NCBI GenBank assembly: GCA_013289015.1
Contig: JABDAV010000003.1
Location: 1 to 64,000, forward strand
Length of the DNA stretch: 64,000 nt
Reading direction: 5' to 3'
From: Bacteroidota bacterium
GTDB lineage: Bacteria; Bacteroidota; Bacteroidia; Chitinophagales; Chitinophagaceae
In this document: piece by piece, positions 1 to 9,470 of the stretch
How positions within the stretch are numbered: position 1 is the stretch's first letter
How the letters are laid out: each line of letters opens with the position of its first letter
The notes under the pieces: model-generated
The model's database searches: none
What the model was told of the DNA's origin: nothing
What the model saw: the letters and a program-made list of their open reading frames with translations, nothing else
Made by a program: the position numbers and the translations under genes

Positions 1-51
1 TGTAAGTTTCATGTTTTTAAATTATCTAAATTGCTTTAATAAATATATGTT

Positions 52-2979
52 ATGAGAAAATTTATGTACCTGCAATGCGTAATGATGTTTACAGCCTTTT
101 ATGTTTCAGCCCAAAATCAACCTTCTCCTGATTTTTATTGGAACCTGGTTAAAAAAAATGCACAGTCAATTGGCATTACTTCTGATGATTTAAAGAACTG
201 GCGTGTCTCAGATGTTCATTATGATGATCATGCAAAAGCAGTGTTCGTTTACCTGCAACAAACTTATAAAGGAATTGATGTTGAAAATATAGTAACCGCA
301 ATTAGTTTTAAGGAAGACAGATTAGTAACGCATCAAATATCATCTTTAAAAAAATTCAGTGTTGAAAAGGATAATGCAACTCCATCTGTTGATGCGCCAT
401 CAGCTTTAGCAAAAGCAGCAACGGCACTTAATCTCCATCCGGCTGCAGTAGCTATTTCATTGAAGAATACAGTTGAAAGTCATACCCAGGAATTCGGAAC
501 ACTTGGTATTTCATACAATAACATTCCTGTAAAATTATTATGGGCAATTACAAATGATGAACAACCAGCTTTAAAACTTGCCTGGGAGGTTTTGATTTCC
601 TCAAGTGTTAATAATGCTTTGTGGAGAGTTTTGGTTGATGCACAAAATGGCAGCATTATCGGTAAAGCAAATCTTACTGTGTATGAAAAGTCTCCCGGCA
701 ATATCAAAAAGCCACATAGAATTTTTGTGTATGAAGATGAGCCACAGCAAAACTTATCTGCGAATTCGGTGACCGGTATAAAAGATATTAATTCATCGAA
801 ATATAATGTGATTCCTTATCCTTACGAAAGCGTTTTATATAAATCTCCTTCCCTTGAAACAGATCCCTGGACAAGAAACCAAAATCAAAATGCAAATACT
901 TTAAAATGGAATAATGACAGTACTTCTGATTATACTATTCTTCGCGGTAATAATATTTATGTTCAGGATGATCATGATAATAAAAATTCAACACTTGGCT
1001 ATTCACCAAAATCAACCACCGGCTCGCCTAACTTAAACTTCAATTTTACACCTGATTTTTTTGTTGAACCAACTGATACAGTGAACATGAACTTCAACTT
1101 TACCAATCTTTTTTATTGGTCTAATTTGATGCATGATTTAAGTTATCAATATGGATTTAATGAAGCATCAGGAAATTTTCAGCAAGCCAATTTAAAACGC
1201 GGTGGTAAAGGCGGTGATTATGTAATTGAAGATGCACAGGATGCCGGTGGTCTTAATAATGCAAATTTTGCGACCCCTGTTGATGGTTCCAAACCACGCA
1301 TGCAGATGTATTTGTTCGATCCATCATTTTTTAAACATTGTTATGTAAATGCGCCATCAAGTTTTTCCGGCGATCTATATGCACTTAAAGATGCTGTAAG
1401 TACAAAAAATAGTTTCATAAATATTGGCCCTGTAACAGCCAATGTGGTTTACTTTAACGACCAGCAAAACGGAAGCACACATACAGCTTGTAATAGTGCT
1501 GCTAATGCTTCAAGTTTAACAAATAAAATTGCGTATATAGATCGCGGTACCTGTGCTTTCACCACTAAATTTTTAAATGCCCAGGCAGCAGGTGCAGCAG
1601 GAATTATTGTTGCGAATTACGCCGGTAATGATACGCTTATTACAATGGGCGGTTCAGATAATACTATCAAAATTCCCGGCGTATTTATTTCAGGAGACGA
1701 TGGAACTACAATAAAAAGCTTTTTGAATTCAGCAGTTACTGTAAACACGACTTTATATGGACCGCAGATTGATGGCGAGATTGATAATACTATTCCAACA
1801 CATGAATATACGCATGGTATTTCAAATCGTTTGGTTGGTGGCCCGCAAAATGTTAGTTGCCTGCAAAACAAAGAACAAATGGGTGAAGGCTGGAGTGATT
1901 GGTATGCTTTGATGATCACACAAAACTGGCCGGCTTCTACCCTTACAGGAGACCATATAAGAAATATAGGTAATTATGTTATTGGCGGTGATACAACTTC
2001 CGGTGGTATCAGAACTTATCCTTACTCAACCAGCATGAATGTTAATCCATGGACTTATGATTCACTTGCTTCTTTACCAACCGACACAACGTTTACTCCG
2101 GATCCGCATACTGTGGGTGAAATATGGTGTGAAATGTTATGGAATCTTACCTGGAAATTAGTTGATAATTATGGTATCGGTAATAACATATTCAACTCAA
2201 CGCAAACCGGCGGTGATAATATTGCATTAAGCCTTATTACAGAAGGATTAAAACTAACCAGTTGCAGTCCGGGTTTTGTTGATGCAAGAAATGGAATTTT
2301 AAAAGCTGATACAACCTTATACAGTGGCAAATACAGTAAAGATATCTGGGAAGTTTTTGCATCGAGAGGTTTAGGTTATAGTGCTAAAGAAGGTAGTACC
2401 AACAATACAACAGATGGCACTGCAGCTTATGATGTGCCCTCTGTGTTAGCGGCTATTTTTGGCAACTTCACTGCAGAAAAGCAAGGCAACACTGCATTAT
2501 TAAAATGGAGCACTGCACAGGAAAGCAATACCAGCAGGTTCATTGTTGAAAGAACCACTGATGCAAAAACATTTACTTCAATTGGTGAAGTAAAAGCGGC
2601 AGGTAATAGTGTTACTACACAAAACTACCAGCTGACAGATGCCAGCCCGGTAAAAGGAAATAATATGTACCGCATCAAGGAAGTGGACAATGATGGAAAA
2701 TACAACATGACTGTACTTCGCTCTTTGAATTTTGGAGATATCAAACCTTATATCAGCATCTCTCCTAACCCGGCAACAAATATTGTAACCATAAATATCC
2801 CGGGCAATGATCAAAGTCTTCATGTCAGGTTATTCAGCAATACAGGCCAGTCTGTTAATAATTATAGCATGAATAATGAAACGCTCAGCATCAATGTTTC
2901 TAACCTGGCTTCGGGTGTTTATAATATTGTAATAGAAGGCAACGGCTATTCATCAAAATATAAACTGGTTGTTCAATAA
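52..2979 (+). CDS. Secreted M36 (fungalysin-type) zinc metallopeptidase with PA domain and T9SS sorting domain
   Basis: Predicted extracellular endopeptidase of family M36. The 975-residue protein begins with a signal peptide ending near FYVSA. A propeptide-like region (about 25-210) is followed by the catalytic domain. The zinc motif HEYTH is at residues 584-588 and a third ligand, Glu612, lies in GEGWSDW. A protease-associated insert (about 440-580) sits just before the zinc site, as in many M36 enzymes. The last ~75 residues (SISPNPATN...YKLVVQ) form a type IX secretion C-terminal sorting domain, so the protein is probably exported and surface-attached or released. Start at 52 chosen because the signal peptide follows at once. 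It is transcribed alone and ends in a clear hairpin terminator. Family assignment is firm; the substrate is unknown. Confidence 0.93.
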   Translation: MRKFMYLQCVMMFTAFYVSAQNQPSPDFYWNLVKKNAQSIGITSDDLKNWRVSDVHYDDHAKAVFVYLQQTYKGIDVENIVTAISFKEDRLVTHQISSLKKFSVEKDNATPSVDAPSALAKAATALNLHPAAVAISLKNTVESHTQEFGTLGISYNNIPVKLLWAITNDEQPALKLAWEVLISSSVNNALWRVLVDAQNGSIIGKANLTVYEKSPGNIKKPHRIFVYEDEPQQNLSANSVTGIKDINSSKYNVIPYPYESVLYKSPSLETDPWTRNQNQNANTLKWNNDSTSDYTILRGNNIYVQDDHDNKNSTLGYSPKSTTGSPNLNFNFTPDFFVEPTDTVNMNFNFTNLFYWSNLMHDLSYQYGFNEASGNFQQANLKRGGKGGDYVIEDAQDAGGLNNANFATPVDGSKPRMQMYLFDPSFFKHCYVNAPSSFSGDLYALKDAVSTKNSFINIGPVTANVVYFNDQQNGSTHTACNSAANASSLTNKIAYIDRGTCAFTTKFLNAQAAGAAGIIVANYAGNDTLITMGGSDNTIKIPGVFISGDDGTTIKSFLNSAVTVNTTLYGPQIDGEIDNTIPTHEYTHGISNRLVGGPQNVSCLQNKEQMGEGWSDWYALMITQNWPASTLTGDHIRNIGNYVIGGDTTSGGIRTYPYSTSMNVNPWTYDSLASLPTDTTFTPDPHTVGEIWCEMLWNLTWKLVDNYGIGNNIFNSTQTGGDNIALSLITEGLKLTSCSPGFVDARNGILKADTTLYSGKYSKDIWEVFASRGLGYSAKEGSTNNTTDGTAAYDVPSVLAAIFGNFTAEKQGNTALLKWSTAQESNTSRFIVERTTDAKTFTSIGEVKAAGNSVTTQNYQLTDASPVKGNNMYRIKEVDNDGKYNMTVLRSLNFGDIKPYISISPNPATNIVTINIPGNDQSLHVRLFSNTGQSVNNYSMNNETLSINVSNLASGVYNIVIEGNGYSSKYKLVVQ

Positions 2980-2997
2980 AAGATAGCAGTTATTCGA

Positions 2998-3026
2998 AGA
3001 GGTTGTTATGAACAACCTCTTTTATT
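2998..3026 (+). terminator. Intrinsic terminator after the M36 protease gene
   Basis: A perfect 10-bp stem (AGAGGTTGTT / AACAACCTCT) with an ATG loop is followed by a T-rich stretch, 18 bp after the protease stop codon. Confidence 0.85.
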
Positions 3027-3141
3027 TTATATTTATCCAATAATTATAAGTAACCTGTTTACTATAATAAGCAGTTAAATTAGCAACTTACATTTTAATG
3101 TTATTTACATTTACAACCGATAAAAAAATTATTGTTACTGT

Positions 3142-4275
3142 ATGAAAAAAATCATTTTTGCGTTTGCATGCGTTTTGTTGATGATAAATCTTAAAGCACA
3201 AAATCCTATTCAATATTTATTGATTGGAACCTATACGGATGGTGGTGCAAATGATGGCATTTACGTTTACCGTTTTAATCCAAATAAAGGTGAGGCCACA
3301 TTTGTAAGCAAAACCAGCGGTGTTCAAAATCCATCATGGTTATGCATATCAAAAGATGGAAAATTTGTATATGCAGTTAATGAAAACAGCGGTACTAATC
3401 CGGGTGAAGTAAGTGCGTTTGCTTTTGATAAAAAAACAGGCCAGCTTACTTTTTTAAACAAGCAGCCAACTGATGGTTTTGCGCCGGCTCATGTAAACAT
3501 TGATGCCTCAGGTAAAAATGTAATTACAGCAAATTATAATGGCGGCAACATTACAGTATTCAAAACAAATGATGATGGCTCACTTAAACCTTATGTGCAG
3601 TTAGTTGGCCATGAAGGTTATGGTGTAAATGTACAGCGCCAGGAAATGCCGCATCCGCATGAAGTAGTTTTTTCTGCTGATGAAAAATTTGTATTCTCTC
3701 CCGATCTTGGAACAGACAGGTTATACCAGTATAACTTTAACGGAAGCGATCCAAAAAATGTACTCACAGCCGCAAATGATACAGGTTATCTTACTGTTGA
3801 TGATGGATTCGGACCAAGACACATGACCTTTAGTCCTGATGGCAAAACAGCATATCTGTTGAATGAACTTGCCGGCAATATCATTGTGTTTAGCTATGAA
3901 AATGGAAAGTTCATACCAAAGCAAACCATTGCATCAACAACTGCAGGCGATAAGAATGATCGCGGCAGTGCAGAAATAGTTATTTCACCCAACGGTAAAT
4001 TTTTATATACAAGTAATCGCGGGCAAGCCAACAATGTTGCCTTGTTCAAAGTGCAAACCGATGGTACATTGCTGGAAAACGGTACGCAACCGGTAAATGC
4101 AAATCCACGCGGCATGATGGTTGATCCTACAGGAAGATTTTTATTGGTTGCAAGTCAGAACGGCAATACCATACAGGTGTTTGTGATCAATAAAAATTTT
4201 GGATTGCTGCAGGATGCAGGCATTAAGATAGATGTTCAAAAACCAACCTGTATGCAAATGGTGCCGGTGAATTAG
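3142..4275 (+). CDS. Exported lactonase-family seven-bladed beta-propeller protein (6-phosphogluconolactonase-like, YbhE type)
   Basis: A 377-residue protein with a signal peptide (cleavage after about residue 20, ...NLKAQ) and beta-propeller repeats throughout. Typical lactonase-family phrases are visible: LLIGTYT near the start, WLCISKDGKFVYAVNE, PHPHEVVFSADEKFVF, GFGPRHMTFSPDGKTAYLLNEL and PRGMMVDPTGRFLLVASQ. Members hydrolyse 6-phosphogluconolactone or related lactones. The export signal argues for an extracytoplasmic lactone or sugar-acid substrate here, because the cytoplasmic role is already covered by the pgl gene at 62.1 kb. Transcribed alone, converging on the gene at 4.3 kb. Family is secure; the reaction is inferred. 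Confidence 0.88.
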   Translation: MKKIIFAFACVLLMINLKAQNPIQYLLIGTYTDGGANDGIYVYRFNPNKGEATFVSKTSGVQNPSWLCISKDGKFVYAVNENSGTNPGEVSAFAFDKKTGQLTFLNKQPTDGFAPAHVNIDASGKNVITANYNGGNITVFKTNDDGSLKPYVQLVGHEGYGVNVQRQEMPHPHEVVFSADEKFVFSPDLGTDRLYQYNFNGSDPKNVLTAANDTGYLTVDDGFGPRHMTFSPDGKTAYLLNELAGNIIVFSYENGKFIPKQTIASTTAGDKNDRGSAEIVISPNGKFLYTSNRGQANNVALFKVQTDGTLLENGTQPVNANPRGMMVDPTGRFLLVASQNGNTIQVFVINKNFGLLQDAGIKIDVQKPTCMQMVPVN

Positions 4276-4296
4276 TTGAATTGAAATTATTTTTCG

Positions 4297-4328
4297 ACGG
4301 CGGTTATATTATTAGCTGCCGTTTTTTT
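4297..4328. terminator. Probable bidirectional terminator between convergent genes
   Basis: An imperfect hairpin with ACGGC / GCCGT at its base lies between the two stop codons and runs into seven T residues on the plus strand. It overlaps the last codons of the minus-strand gene. The stem is short, so the call is moderate. Confidence 0.5.
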
Positions 4329-5097
4329 GTTTCTTCAGTTTTGTATCTGTATTTGTCCAGGTATTATCTTTTTCAAATTCTCCGTTTCCTTTCTGTTTTG
4401 TGTACAAAACATTTTCATTCCTGATAAGAAATTTCATTTGCCGTATCTGTCCATCTAAATAATAATTTGAATAAACATTCAGCGTAAAGTGATTTGAACC
4501 AGGATCTTTAACAACAAACTGTTTTGTGCCTTGTAATTCATAACAACCGATAAAAATATTGTTGATCGTTGCTGCAGGTTTGTGTACGCTTATCGTTCGA
4601 TCAGTTGTTATGATTTCTTTTGGAATATAGCCCGCAAAAGTGCACCGCACCATTTTGTGTGGTGAAACTCTTACAAGATTCTTTTTCGTTTTTTCATTAA
4701 AAGCATAATCGAGCCTTTCTATCTGGAGTGTATCTGTTGAAACGATATTTCCATCTGCATCAAAATATCTTTTGATATGATTAAACGTTATTGACAGGTT
4801 TGTATCGCCTTCAATTTTTTCTTCTTTGAAATCAGATTCAACATAAATTTTTTTAGTAAGGCCAGGATTAAGAATGATCGTATCACCTTTTATAATCCAC
4901 CTGCCTTTTTCGGAGAGCTTTTCCCACCTGTAAAAGATAGGGCTAATCATATCTGCTACATATTGAAAAGTAGAATCGTTATTAAATGTTACCTGCACAC
5001 CGTCAGGAATATTTGTAAATGTTCCGGCAATATGCGGTGACTGGCTAAATGCAGCAACGGAATTAAAAGCAATCAAAAAAAATATGCTTTGCTTCAT
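4312..5097 (-). CDS. Hypothetical exported protein
   Basis: A 261-residue protein with a signal peptide (MKQSIFFLIAFNSVAAFSQ) and no motif I recognise with confidence. The mature part is beta-rich, with a lipocalin-like flavour: GTFTNIPDGVQVTFNNDSTF, then GRWIIKGDTIILNP, a phrase common in Bacteroidota proteins that test whether a configured value exceeds a default. It has basic/hydrophilic segments and no transmembrane helix after the signal. The ATG at 5097 is 3 bp from the end of the upstream ogt-like gene, so the two are very likely co-transcribed. Function unknown. Confidence 0.75.
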   Translation of the reverse strand: MKQSIFFLIAFNSVAAFSQSPHIAGTFTNIPDGVQVTFNNDSTFQYVADMISPIFYRWEKLSEKGRWIIKGDTIILNPGLTKKIYVESDFKEEKIEGDTNLSITFNHIKRYFDADGNIVSTDTLQIERLDYAFNEKTKKNLVRVSPHKMVRCTFAGYIPKEIITTDRTISVHKPAATINNIFIGCYELQGTKQFVVKDPGSNHFTLNVYSNYYLDGQIRQMKFLIRNENVLYTKQKGNGEFEKDNTWTNTDTKLKKQKNGS

Positions 5098-5100
5098 AAA

Positions 5101-5616
5101 TTAATCAAACAAAGTTTGTATGCCGTGTGAAATTTTAAACTCATGCTGCAACAACCATTTCTTGCGCCAGATGCCGCCTGCATAACCCACCAGGCTTTTA
5201 TCGCTGCCAATAACACGGTGACAAGGAATAATAATACCTATTTTATTTTTTCCATTGGTTGCGGCCACTGCGCGTATCGCTTTTTCATCGCCGATCGAAC
5301 GGCTTAATTCAAGATACGAAATGGTTTTGCCATAAGGTATCTGTAACAATTCTCCCCAAACTTTTTGTTGAAAATAAGTACCGGGCTGATGCACAGGAAT
5401 ATCAAAATTCTTTCGCTTGCCGCTAAAGAACTCTATCAGTTGTTCAGTACATTGATGCATTACTTCGCTTACGCCTGGCTCGCCATGTTTCATTTGCTCA
5501 GGCTTATCAATAAACAATAACTCAGCAATATAATGTTCTGTGCCGCCGATTTTAATTAAACCGATCGGGCTTTGATAATACGTATAGTAAAGTTCTTCCA
5601 TTTGCTTGTAGTTCAT
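5101..5616 (-). CDS. ogt: Methylated-DNA--protein-cysteine S-methyltransferase
   Basis: DNA-repair alkyltransferase that moves the O6-methyl group of guanine to its own cysteine in a suicide reaction. The active-site motif IIPCHRVIG places the acceptor at Cys132. The helix-turn-helix DNA-binding segment (VWGELLQIPYGKTISYLELS) precedes it and the conserved YAGGIWRKKWLLQHE follows. Length (171 aa) fits the single-domain Ogt/MGMT family. The ATG at 5616 gives MNYKQ; an internal Met at residue 6 (MEELYY) is an equally good start. The stop is directly followed by the hypothetical exported gene at 4312-5097, suggesting co-transcription. Confidence 0.93.
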   Translation of the reverse strand: MNYKQMEELYYTYYQSPIGLIKIGGTEHYIAELLFIDKPEQMKHGEPGVSEVMHQCTEQLIEFFSGKRKNFDIPVHQPGTYFQQKVWGELLQIPYGKTISYLELSRSIGDEKAIRAVAATNGKNKIGIIIPCHRVIGSDKSLVGYAGGIWRKKWLLQHEFKISHGIQTLFD

Positions 5617-5650
5617 AGCTCATGGCTCGTAGCTCATAGCTAAAAGCTTA
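5611..5650. repeat. Short degenerate tandem repeat of AGCTCATRGCT type
   Basis: About four imperfect copies of an 'agctcatagct' unit lie just upstream of the alkyltransferase start, between it and the CsaA-like gene. It looks like non-coding filler of simple-repeat origin. Confidence 0.45.
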
Positions 5651-5652
5651 TT

Positions 5653-5982
5653 CTATCCTATCTTCATTCCATTCACAACTTTTCTTTCCGGTTGCAGCAA
5701 TACAACATTTTTAGTTTCATCATAAACGCCTAATACAAGGCATTCACTGAAAAAATCAGCTATTTGTTTTACGGGAAAATTTATTACGGCAACAACCTGT
5801 TTATCTTTTAATTCTTCTTTTGAATAATGATGCGTTATCTGCGCTGAAGACTTTTTTATTCCGCATTCGCCAAAGTCAATCGTTAATTGATAAGCAGGTT
5901 TTTTTGCATTGGGAAAATCTTTCACTTCAATAACAGTTCCGCAACGAATGTCAATCTTCTCAAAATCATCCCGGCTTATCAT
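5653..5982 (-). CDS. csaA: tRNA-binding domain protein, CsaA family
   Basis: A 109-residue single-domain protein with an EMAP/tRNA-binding OB fold: FEKIDIRCGTVIEVKDFPNA at the N-terminus, then YQLTIDFGECGIKKSSAQIT and the family phrase VVAVINFPVKQIADFFSECLVLG. Length and order match CsaA, a dimeric protein with tRNA-binding and proposed export-chaperone activity. The ATG at 5982 precedes MISRDDFEKIDIR, the usual start. It lies upstream of the alkyltransferase on the same strand with a 36-bp gap, so may share a transcript. Confidence 0.9.
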   Translation of the reverse strand: MISRDDFEKIDIRCGTVIEVKDFPNAKKPAYQLTIDFGECGIKKSSAQITHHYSKEELKDKQVVAVINFPVKQIADFFSECLVLGVYDETKNVVLLQPERKVVNGMKIG

Positions 5983-6062
5983 ACATTTTGTTATTAGTGA
6001 ATTTTGTTTTCAATTTGCGGTTCTAAAACAGTTCGTAATTTAACAACAAAAAAATAATATTT

Positions 6063-6476
6063 ATGAAAAGACACGCAACAGCCGTATGGAATGGTTCCGG
6101 CAAAGACGGAAAAGGAACAGTAAGCTCGCAAAGCGGCGTTTTAAAAGATGCGCAATATTCTTATAATTCAAGATTTGCAGAAGGCATTGGCACTAACCCC
6201 GAAGAATTGGTTGCGGCTGCACATGCCGGTTGTTTTACCATGAAGCTAACCTTTGTTTTAGGTGAAGCCGGGTTTACACCGGACAGCCTTGAAACAACAT
6301 CAGCTATAAATTTTGAAAATGGTGTGCTTACAGAATCTCATCTTACCGTAAATGGAAAAGTGCCCGGCATTACCAAAGAAAAGTTTGATGAGTGCGTAAA
6401 AAATGCTGAACAAAATTGCCCGGTAAGCAAAGCTTTGAATATGAAAATTTCTTCTGAAGCTACGCTTGAAAATTAA
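6063..6476 (+). CDS. osmC: OsmC-family thiol peroxidase
   Basis: Organic-hydroperoxide reductase of the OsmC/Ohr superfamily, cytoplasmic. The two redox-active cysteines are visible: Cys57 in HAGCFTMKLTF and Cys119 in NCPVSKAL. The N-terminal KRHATAVWNGSGKDGKG and the GIGTNPEELVAAAHA motif are typical of the OsmC rather than the Ohr branch. Length (137 aa) is normal. Divergent from the csaA-like gene with about 80 bp between starts. The role in peroxide detoxification is inferred from family. Confidence 0.92.
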   Translation: MKRHATAVWNGSGKDGKGTVSSQSGVLKDAQYSYNSRFAEGIGTNPEELVAAAHAGCFTMKLTFVLGEAGFTPDSLETTSAINFENGVLTESHLTVNGKVPGITKEKFDECVKNAEQNCPVSKALNMKISSEATLEN

Positions 6477-6517
6477 TGAGCTTGAAACATTATTCTAACG
6501 ACTAATCTTATCACTGC

Positions 6518-8983
6518 ATGAGAATCACCGGGTGTATTATTGCTGCCATTATAACGGTTGTATTGATTTATTTTTTAGATAATCAGCAAACTTTAAATGG
6601 CAGCAAAACACCACGTTTTGGTTTTTTTCTTTCGCCGCAAACAGGCTTCTGGCAAAATGCAGAACCCGCGAATGAACAATTCAATGGCAACCTTAATTTT
6701 CCTCAATTAAACGGCAAAACACAGGTTTATTTTGATGAAAGATTAGTGCCGCATGTTTATGCAGATAATGAAAATGATGCATGGTTTGTTCAGGGTTATT
6801 TGCATGCTAAATTCAGGTTGTGGCAGATGGAATTTCAAACTTATGCAGCAGGTGGAAGATTAAGTGAAATAATGGGCGATTCATCAAACGGAACAAATTT
6901 TCTGAAGATTGATAAATTCTTCAGAAGGCTTGGAATGGTGTATGCTGCTGAAAATACTTTGCATGCAATGGAAAAAGATCAGCTGGTAAAATCTGCATGT
7001 GATGCATATACTGCCGGCGTGAATGCATATATTAATTCATTGGATGAAAAAGATTATCCGTTAGAATACAAATTGCTTAATTATAAGCCTGAGCAGTGGA
7101 CGAACATGAAATCTGCATTGCTTATAAAATACATGGCTTATGATCTTGCCGGTTATGAACAGGATTTTGAAAAAACAAATGCAAAAACAATACTTACCAG
7201 GAAACAGTATGAGCAATTGTTCCCTTATGTTGAAGATTCGATGCAGTCTGTCATTACAGATCCGCTCCCTAAACTAAAAGATCTGTTCATTCCCAAAATG
7301 CCTTCCGATGCTGACTCGTTATACTTTAATTATAAAACCGGAATAGCGCCGTTAAATCCTGCTATCAAACCAGATAAAGATAATGGCAGTAATAACTGGG
7401 CTGTTGCAGGCAGCAAAACAAAAAGTGGCAGACCCATATTGTGCAGCGATCCGCATTTAGGTTTAAATCTTCCATCGCTTTGGTATGAAATACAACTGTC
7501 CACTCCTGGTTTTAATACTTATGGTGTTTCACTTGCAGGCGCGCCAAATATATTGATAGGCTTTAATGATAATTGTGCATGGGGATTAACCAATGCTGAA
7601 CGTGATGTAAGAGATTATTATGAAATAAAATTTCGCGACAGCACTATGCAGGAATATTGGTTTAACAATGAATGGCGCAAAGCAGCAATGCGCGATGAAA
7701 TCATTAAGATAAAAAACAAACCCAGCGATACGGAACATATTGCCATTACAGTTTTCGGGCCTGTGATGTATGACCCGCATTACCCTGATAAACTGCATAC
7801 AAACAAATATTATGCATGTCACTGGCAGGCACATCAGGAAAGTGATGAATTGGGTTGTATACTTAAGTTGATAAGAGCAAAAAATTATAATGATTATCTG
7901 AATGCTATTTCAACATTTAATTGTCCCGGGCAGAATTTTGTTTTTGTAGATAAAGCCGGCGATATAGCTATTCGCCAGGCAGGAAAATTTCCTGCATTGT
8001 GGTACAGGCAGGGCGATTTTCTAATGCCGGGAACTGACAGCAGTTACGCATGGCAGGCATATATTTCAGACAGCCTTGAACCGGCAATGCATAATCCCGA
8101 AAGAGGTTTTGTAAGCAGCGCCAATCAATCGCCATACGATGTAAAAACGTATCCTTATTACATGCCGGGAACATTCTTTTTATATCGGGGCTGGATCATC
8201 AATCGTTATTTATCATCTATGCAAAATATTACTACAGATGATATGCAAAAGTTACAAACAAGTGATTATAATTTATTAGCTGAAAAAGCGGTGCCCTTAT
8301 TTTTAAAATTTATCACATCTTCAAAATTCGATCAGGCCGAATCACAATATTTACAAACTGTTTCTTCATGGAACTTTGTGAGCGATGCTTCATCTGTTGG
8401 CGCAACAATTTTTTCTCTGTGGATGGACAGTGTTATCAGCAAAGTCTATGGTGATGAGTTGCACCAGTCTTCTTTACCCGTACCTTCCGTTGATCCACCA
8501 ACCTTAATTAAAAATATTTTAAAAGATTCAGCATCATTATTTGCAGACAACATTAATACACCCGGGCATGAAACTTTAAATGATGATATAACAGACGCCT
8601 TTAAATCGATCGTTCCGGTTTTAGAAAAAGCCAAACAGGATAGCACACTCGAATGGGCGAAATTTAAAGATGGCGGCATTAATCATTTGCTTAAAATTCC
8701 TGCATTCAGCAGGCTGCATTTAAATGCGGGCGGAGGCGAGAACATTATTAACGCATTTAAGAAAACGCATGGCCCAAGCTGGCGAATGATCGTTGAACTT
8801 ACTGATGATATCAATGCTTATGGTGTTTATCCCGGCGGACAAAGCGGCAATCCCGGAAGCAAATATTACGATGATTTTGTAGACACGTGGACTGCCAATA
8901 AATATTATCACATTCATTTGTACAATGAAGAAGCAATGGCGACGCAAAAAAATAATTTGGGAAGAATGACTTTTGCAAAATAA
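6518..8983 (+). CDS. Penicillin acylase family N-terminal-nucleophile amidase
   Basis: An 821-residue S45-type precursor. An N-terminal membrane/signal segment (residues about 5-20, IIAAIITVVLIYFL) anchors or exports it. The A-chain region (about 60-260) includes VYADNENDAWFVQGYLHAKFRLWQME. After a linker, autocleavage is expected before Ser291 in NGSNNWAVAGSK, which becomes the nucleophile. The oxyanion-hole Asn-containing NAERDVRDYYE and the C-terminal GQSGNPGSKYYDD are conserved in the family. Substrates of relatives include penicillins, acyl-homoserine lactones and other N-acyl amides; here it is unknown. It starts 41 bp after the osmC-like gene. Confidence 0.92.
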   Translation: MRITGCIIAAIITVVLIYFLDNQQTLNGSKTPRFGFFLSPQTGFWQNAEPANEQFNGNLNFPQLNGKTQVYFDERLVPHVYADNENDAWFVQGYLHAKFRLWQMEFQTYAAGGRLSEIMGDSSNGTNFLKIDKFFRRLGMVYAAENTLHAMEKDQLVKSACDAYTAGVNAYINSLDEKDYPLEYKLLNYKPEQWTNMKSALLIKYMAYDLAGYEQDFEKTNAKTILTRKQYEQLFPYVEDSMQSVITDPLPKLKDLFIPKMPSDADSLYFNYKTGIAPLNPAIKPDKDNGSNNWAVAGSKTKSGRPILCSDPHLGLNLPSLWYEIQLSTPGFNTYGVSLAGAPNILIGFNDNCAWGLTNAERDVRDYYEIKFRDSTMQEYWFNNEWRKAAMRDEIIKIKNKPSDTEHIAITVFGPVMYDPHYPDKLHTNKYYACHWQAHQESDELGCILKLIRAKNYNDYLNAISTFNCPGQNFVFVDKAGDIAIRQAGKFPALWYRQGDFLMPGTDSSYAWQAYISDSLEPAMHNPERGFVSSANQSPYDVKTYPYYMPGTFFLYRGWIINRYLSSMQNITTDDMQKLQTSDYNLLAEKAVPLFLKFITSSKFDQAESQYLQTVSSWNFVSDASSVGATIFSLWMDSVISKVYGDELHQSSLPVPSVDPPTLIKNILKDSASLFADNINTPGHETLNDDITDAFKSIVPVLEKAKQDSTLEWAKFKDGGINHLLKIPAFSRLHLNAGGGENIINAFKKTHGPSWRMIVELTDDINAYGVYPGGQSGNPGSKYYDDFVDTWTANKYYHIHLYNEEAMATQKNNLGRMTFAK

Positions 8984-9062
8984 AAATTCAAAAGTAAAAA
9001 TTTTGCCTCCTGAATTTAGAAGATATCCATTTTTAATTTTGGCTTTTAACTTTTAAATTGAT

Positions 9063-9410
9063 ATGAAGTTTATAGTCGTTGTTTTACTTACAGCATTGCT
9101 TGGTTACGCGGCTCCGTTATATTTTCCCTGGTGGAGTTTTGCAGTAGCATCATTTATAGTTGCTTTGTTTATTCATCAAAGAGCATGGGCTGCTTTTGCA
9201 GCAACATTCTTAGGATTGTTTTTGTTATGGGGAATAATGGCATTTATAATTGATGACCGGAATGATCATTTGCTTTCTCAAAGAATAGCAACACTTTTAC
9301 CATTAGGTGGTTCATCGTTTTTGCTGATAAGCATAACTGCATTAATTGGTGGTTTAATTTCAGGCTTTGCAGGTTTAAGCGGAAGCCTTGCACGCAAGTC
9401 TGCTTCGTAA
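9063..9410 (+). CDS. Small integral membrane protein of unknown function
   Basis: 115 residues with four hydrophobic stretches (about 3-20, 24-40, 45-65 and 83-105) separated by short polar loops, including HQRAWAAFAATFLGLFLLWG. No catalytic motif is recognised. The composition and length recall small uncharacterised membrane proteins common in Bacteroidota. It follows the acylase by 79 bp of A/T-rich sequence and precedes the glycosyltransferase by about 60 bp. Confidence 0.75.
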   Translation: MKFIVVVLLTALLGYAAPLYFPWWSFAVASFIVALFIHQRAWAAFAATFLGLFLLWGIMAFIIDDRNDHLLSQRIATLLPLGGSSFLLISITALIGGLISGFAGLSGSLARKSAS

Positions 9411-9470
9411 ATTATTGATCTATAAAAAAAGTTCCTGGCTAAAATCCTCGATATCATCCCTTATAAAATA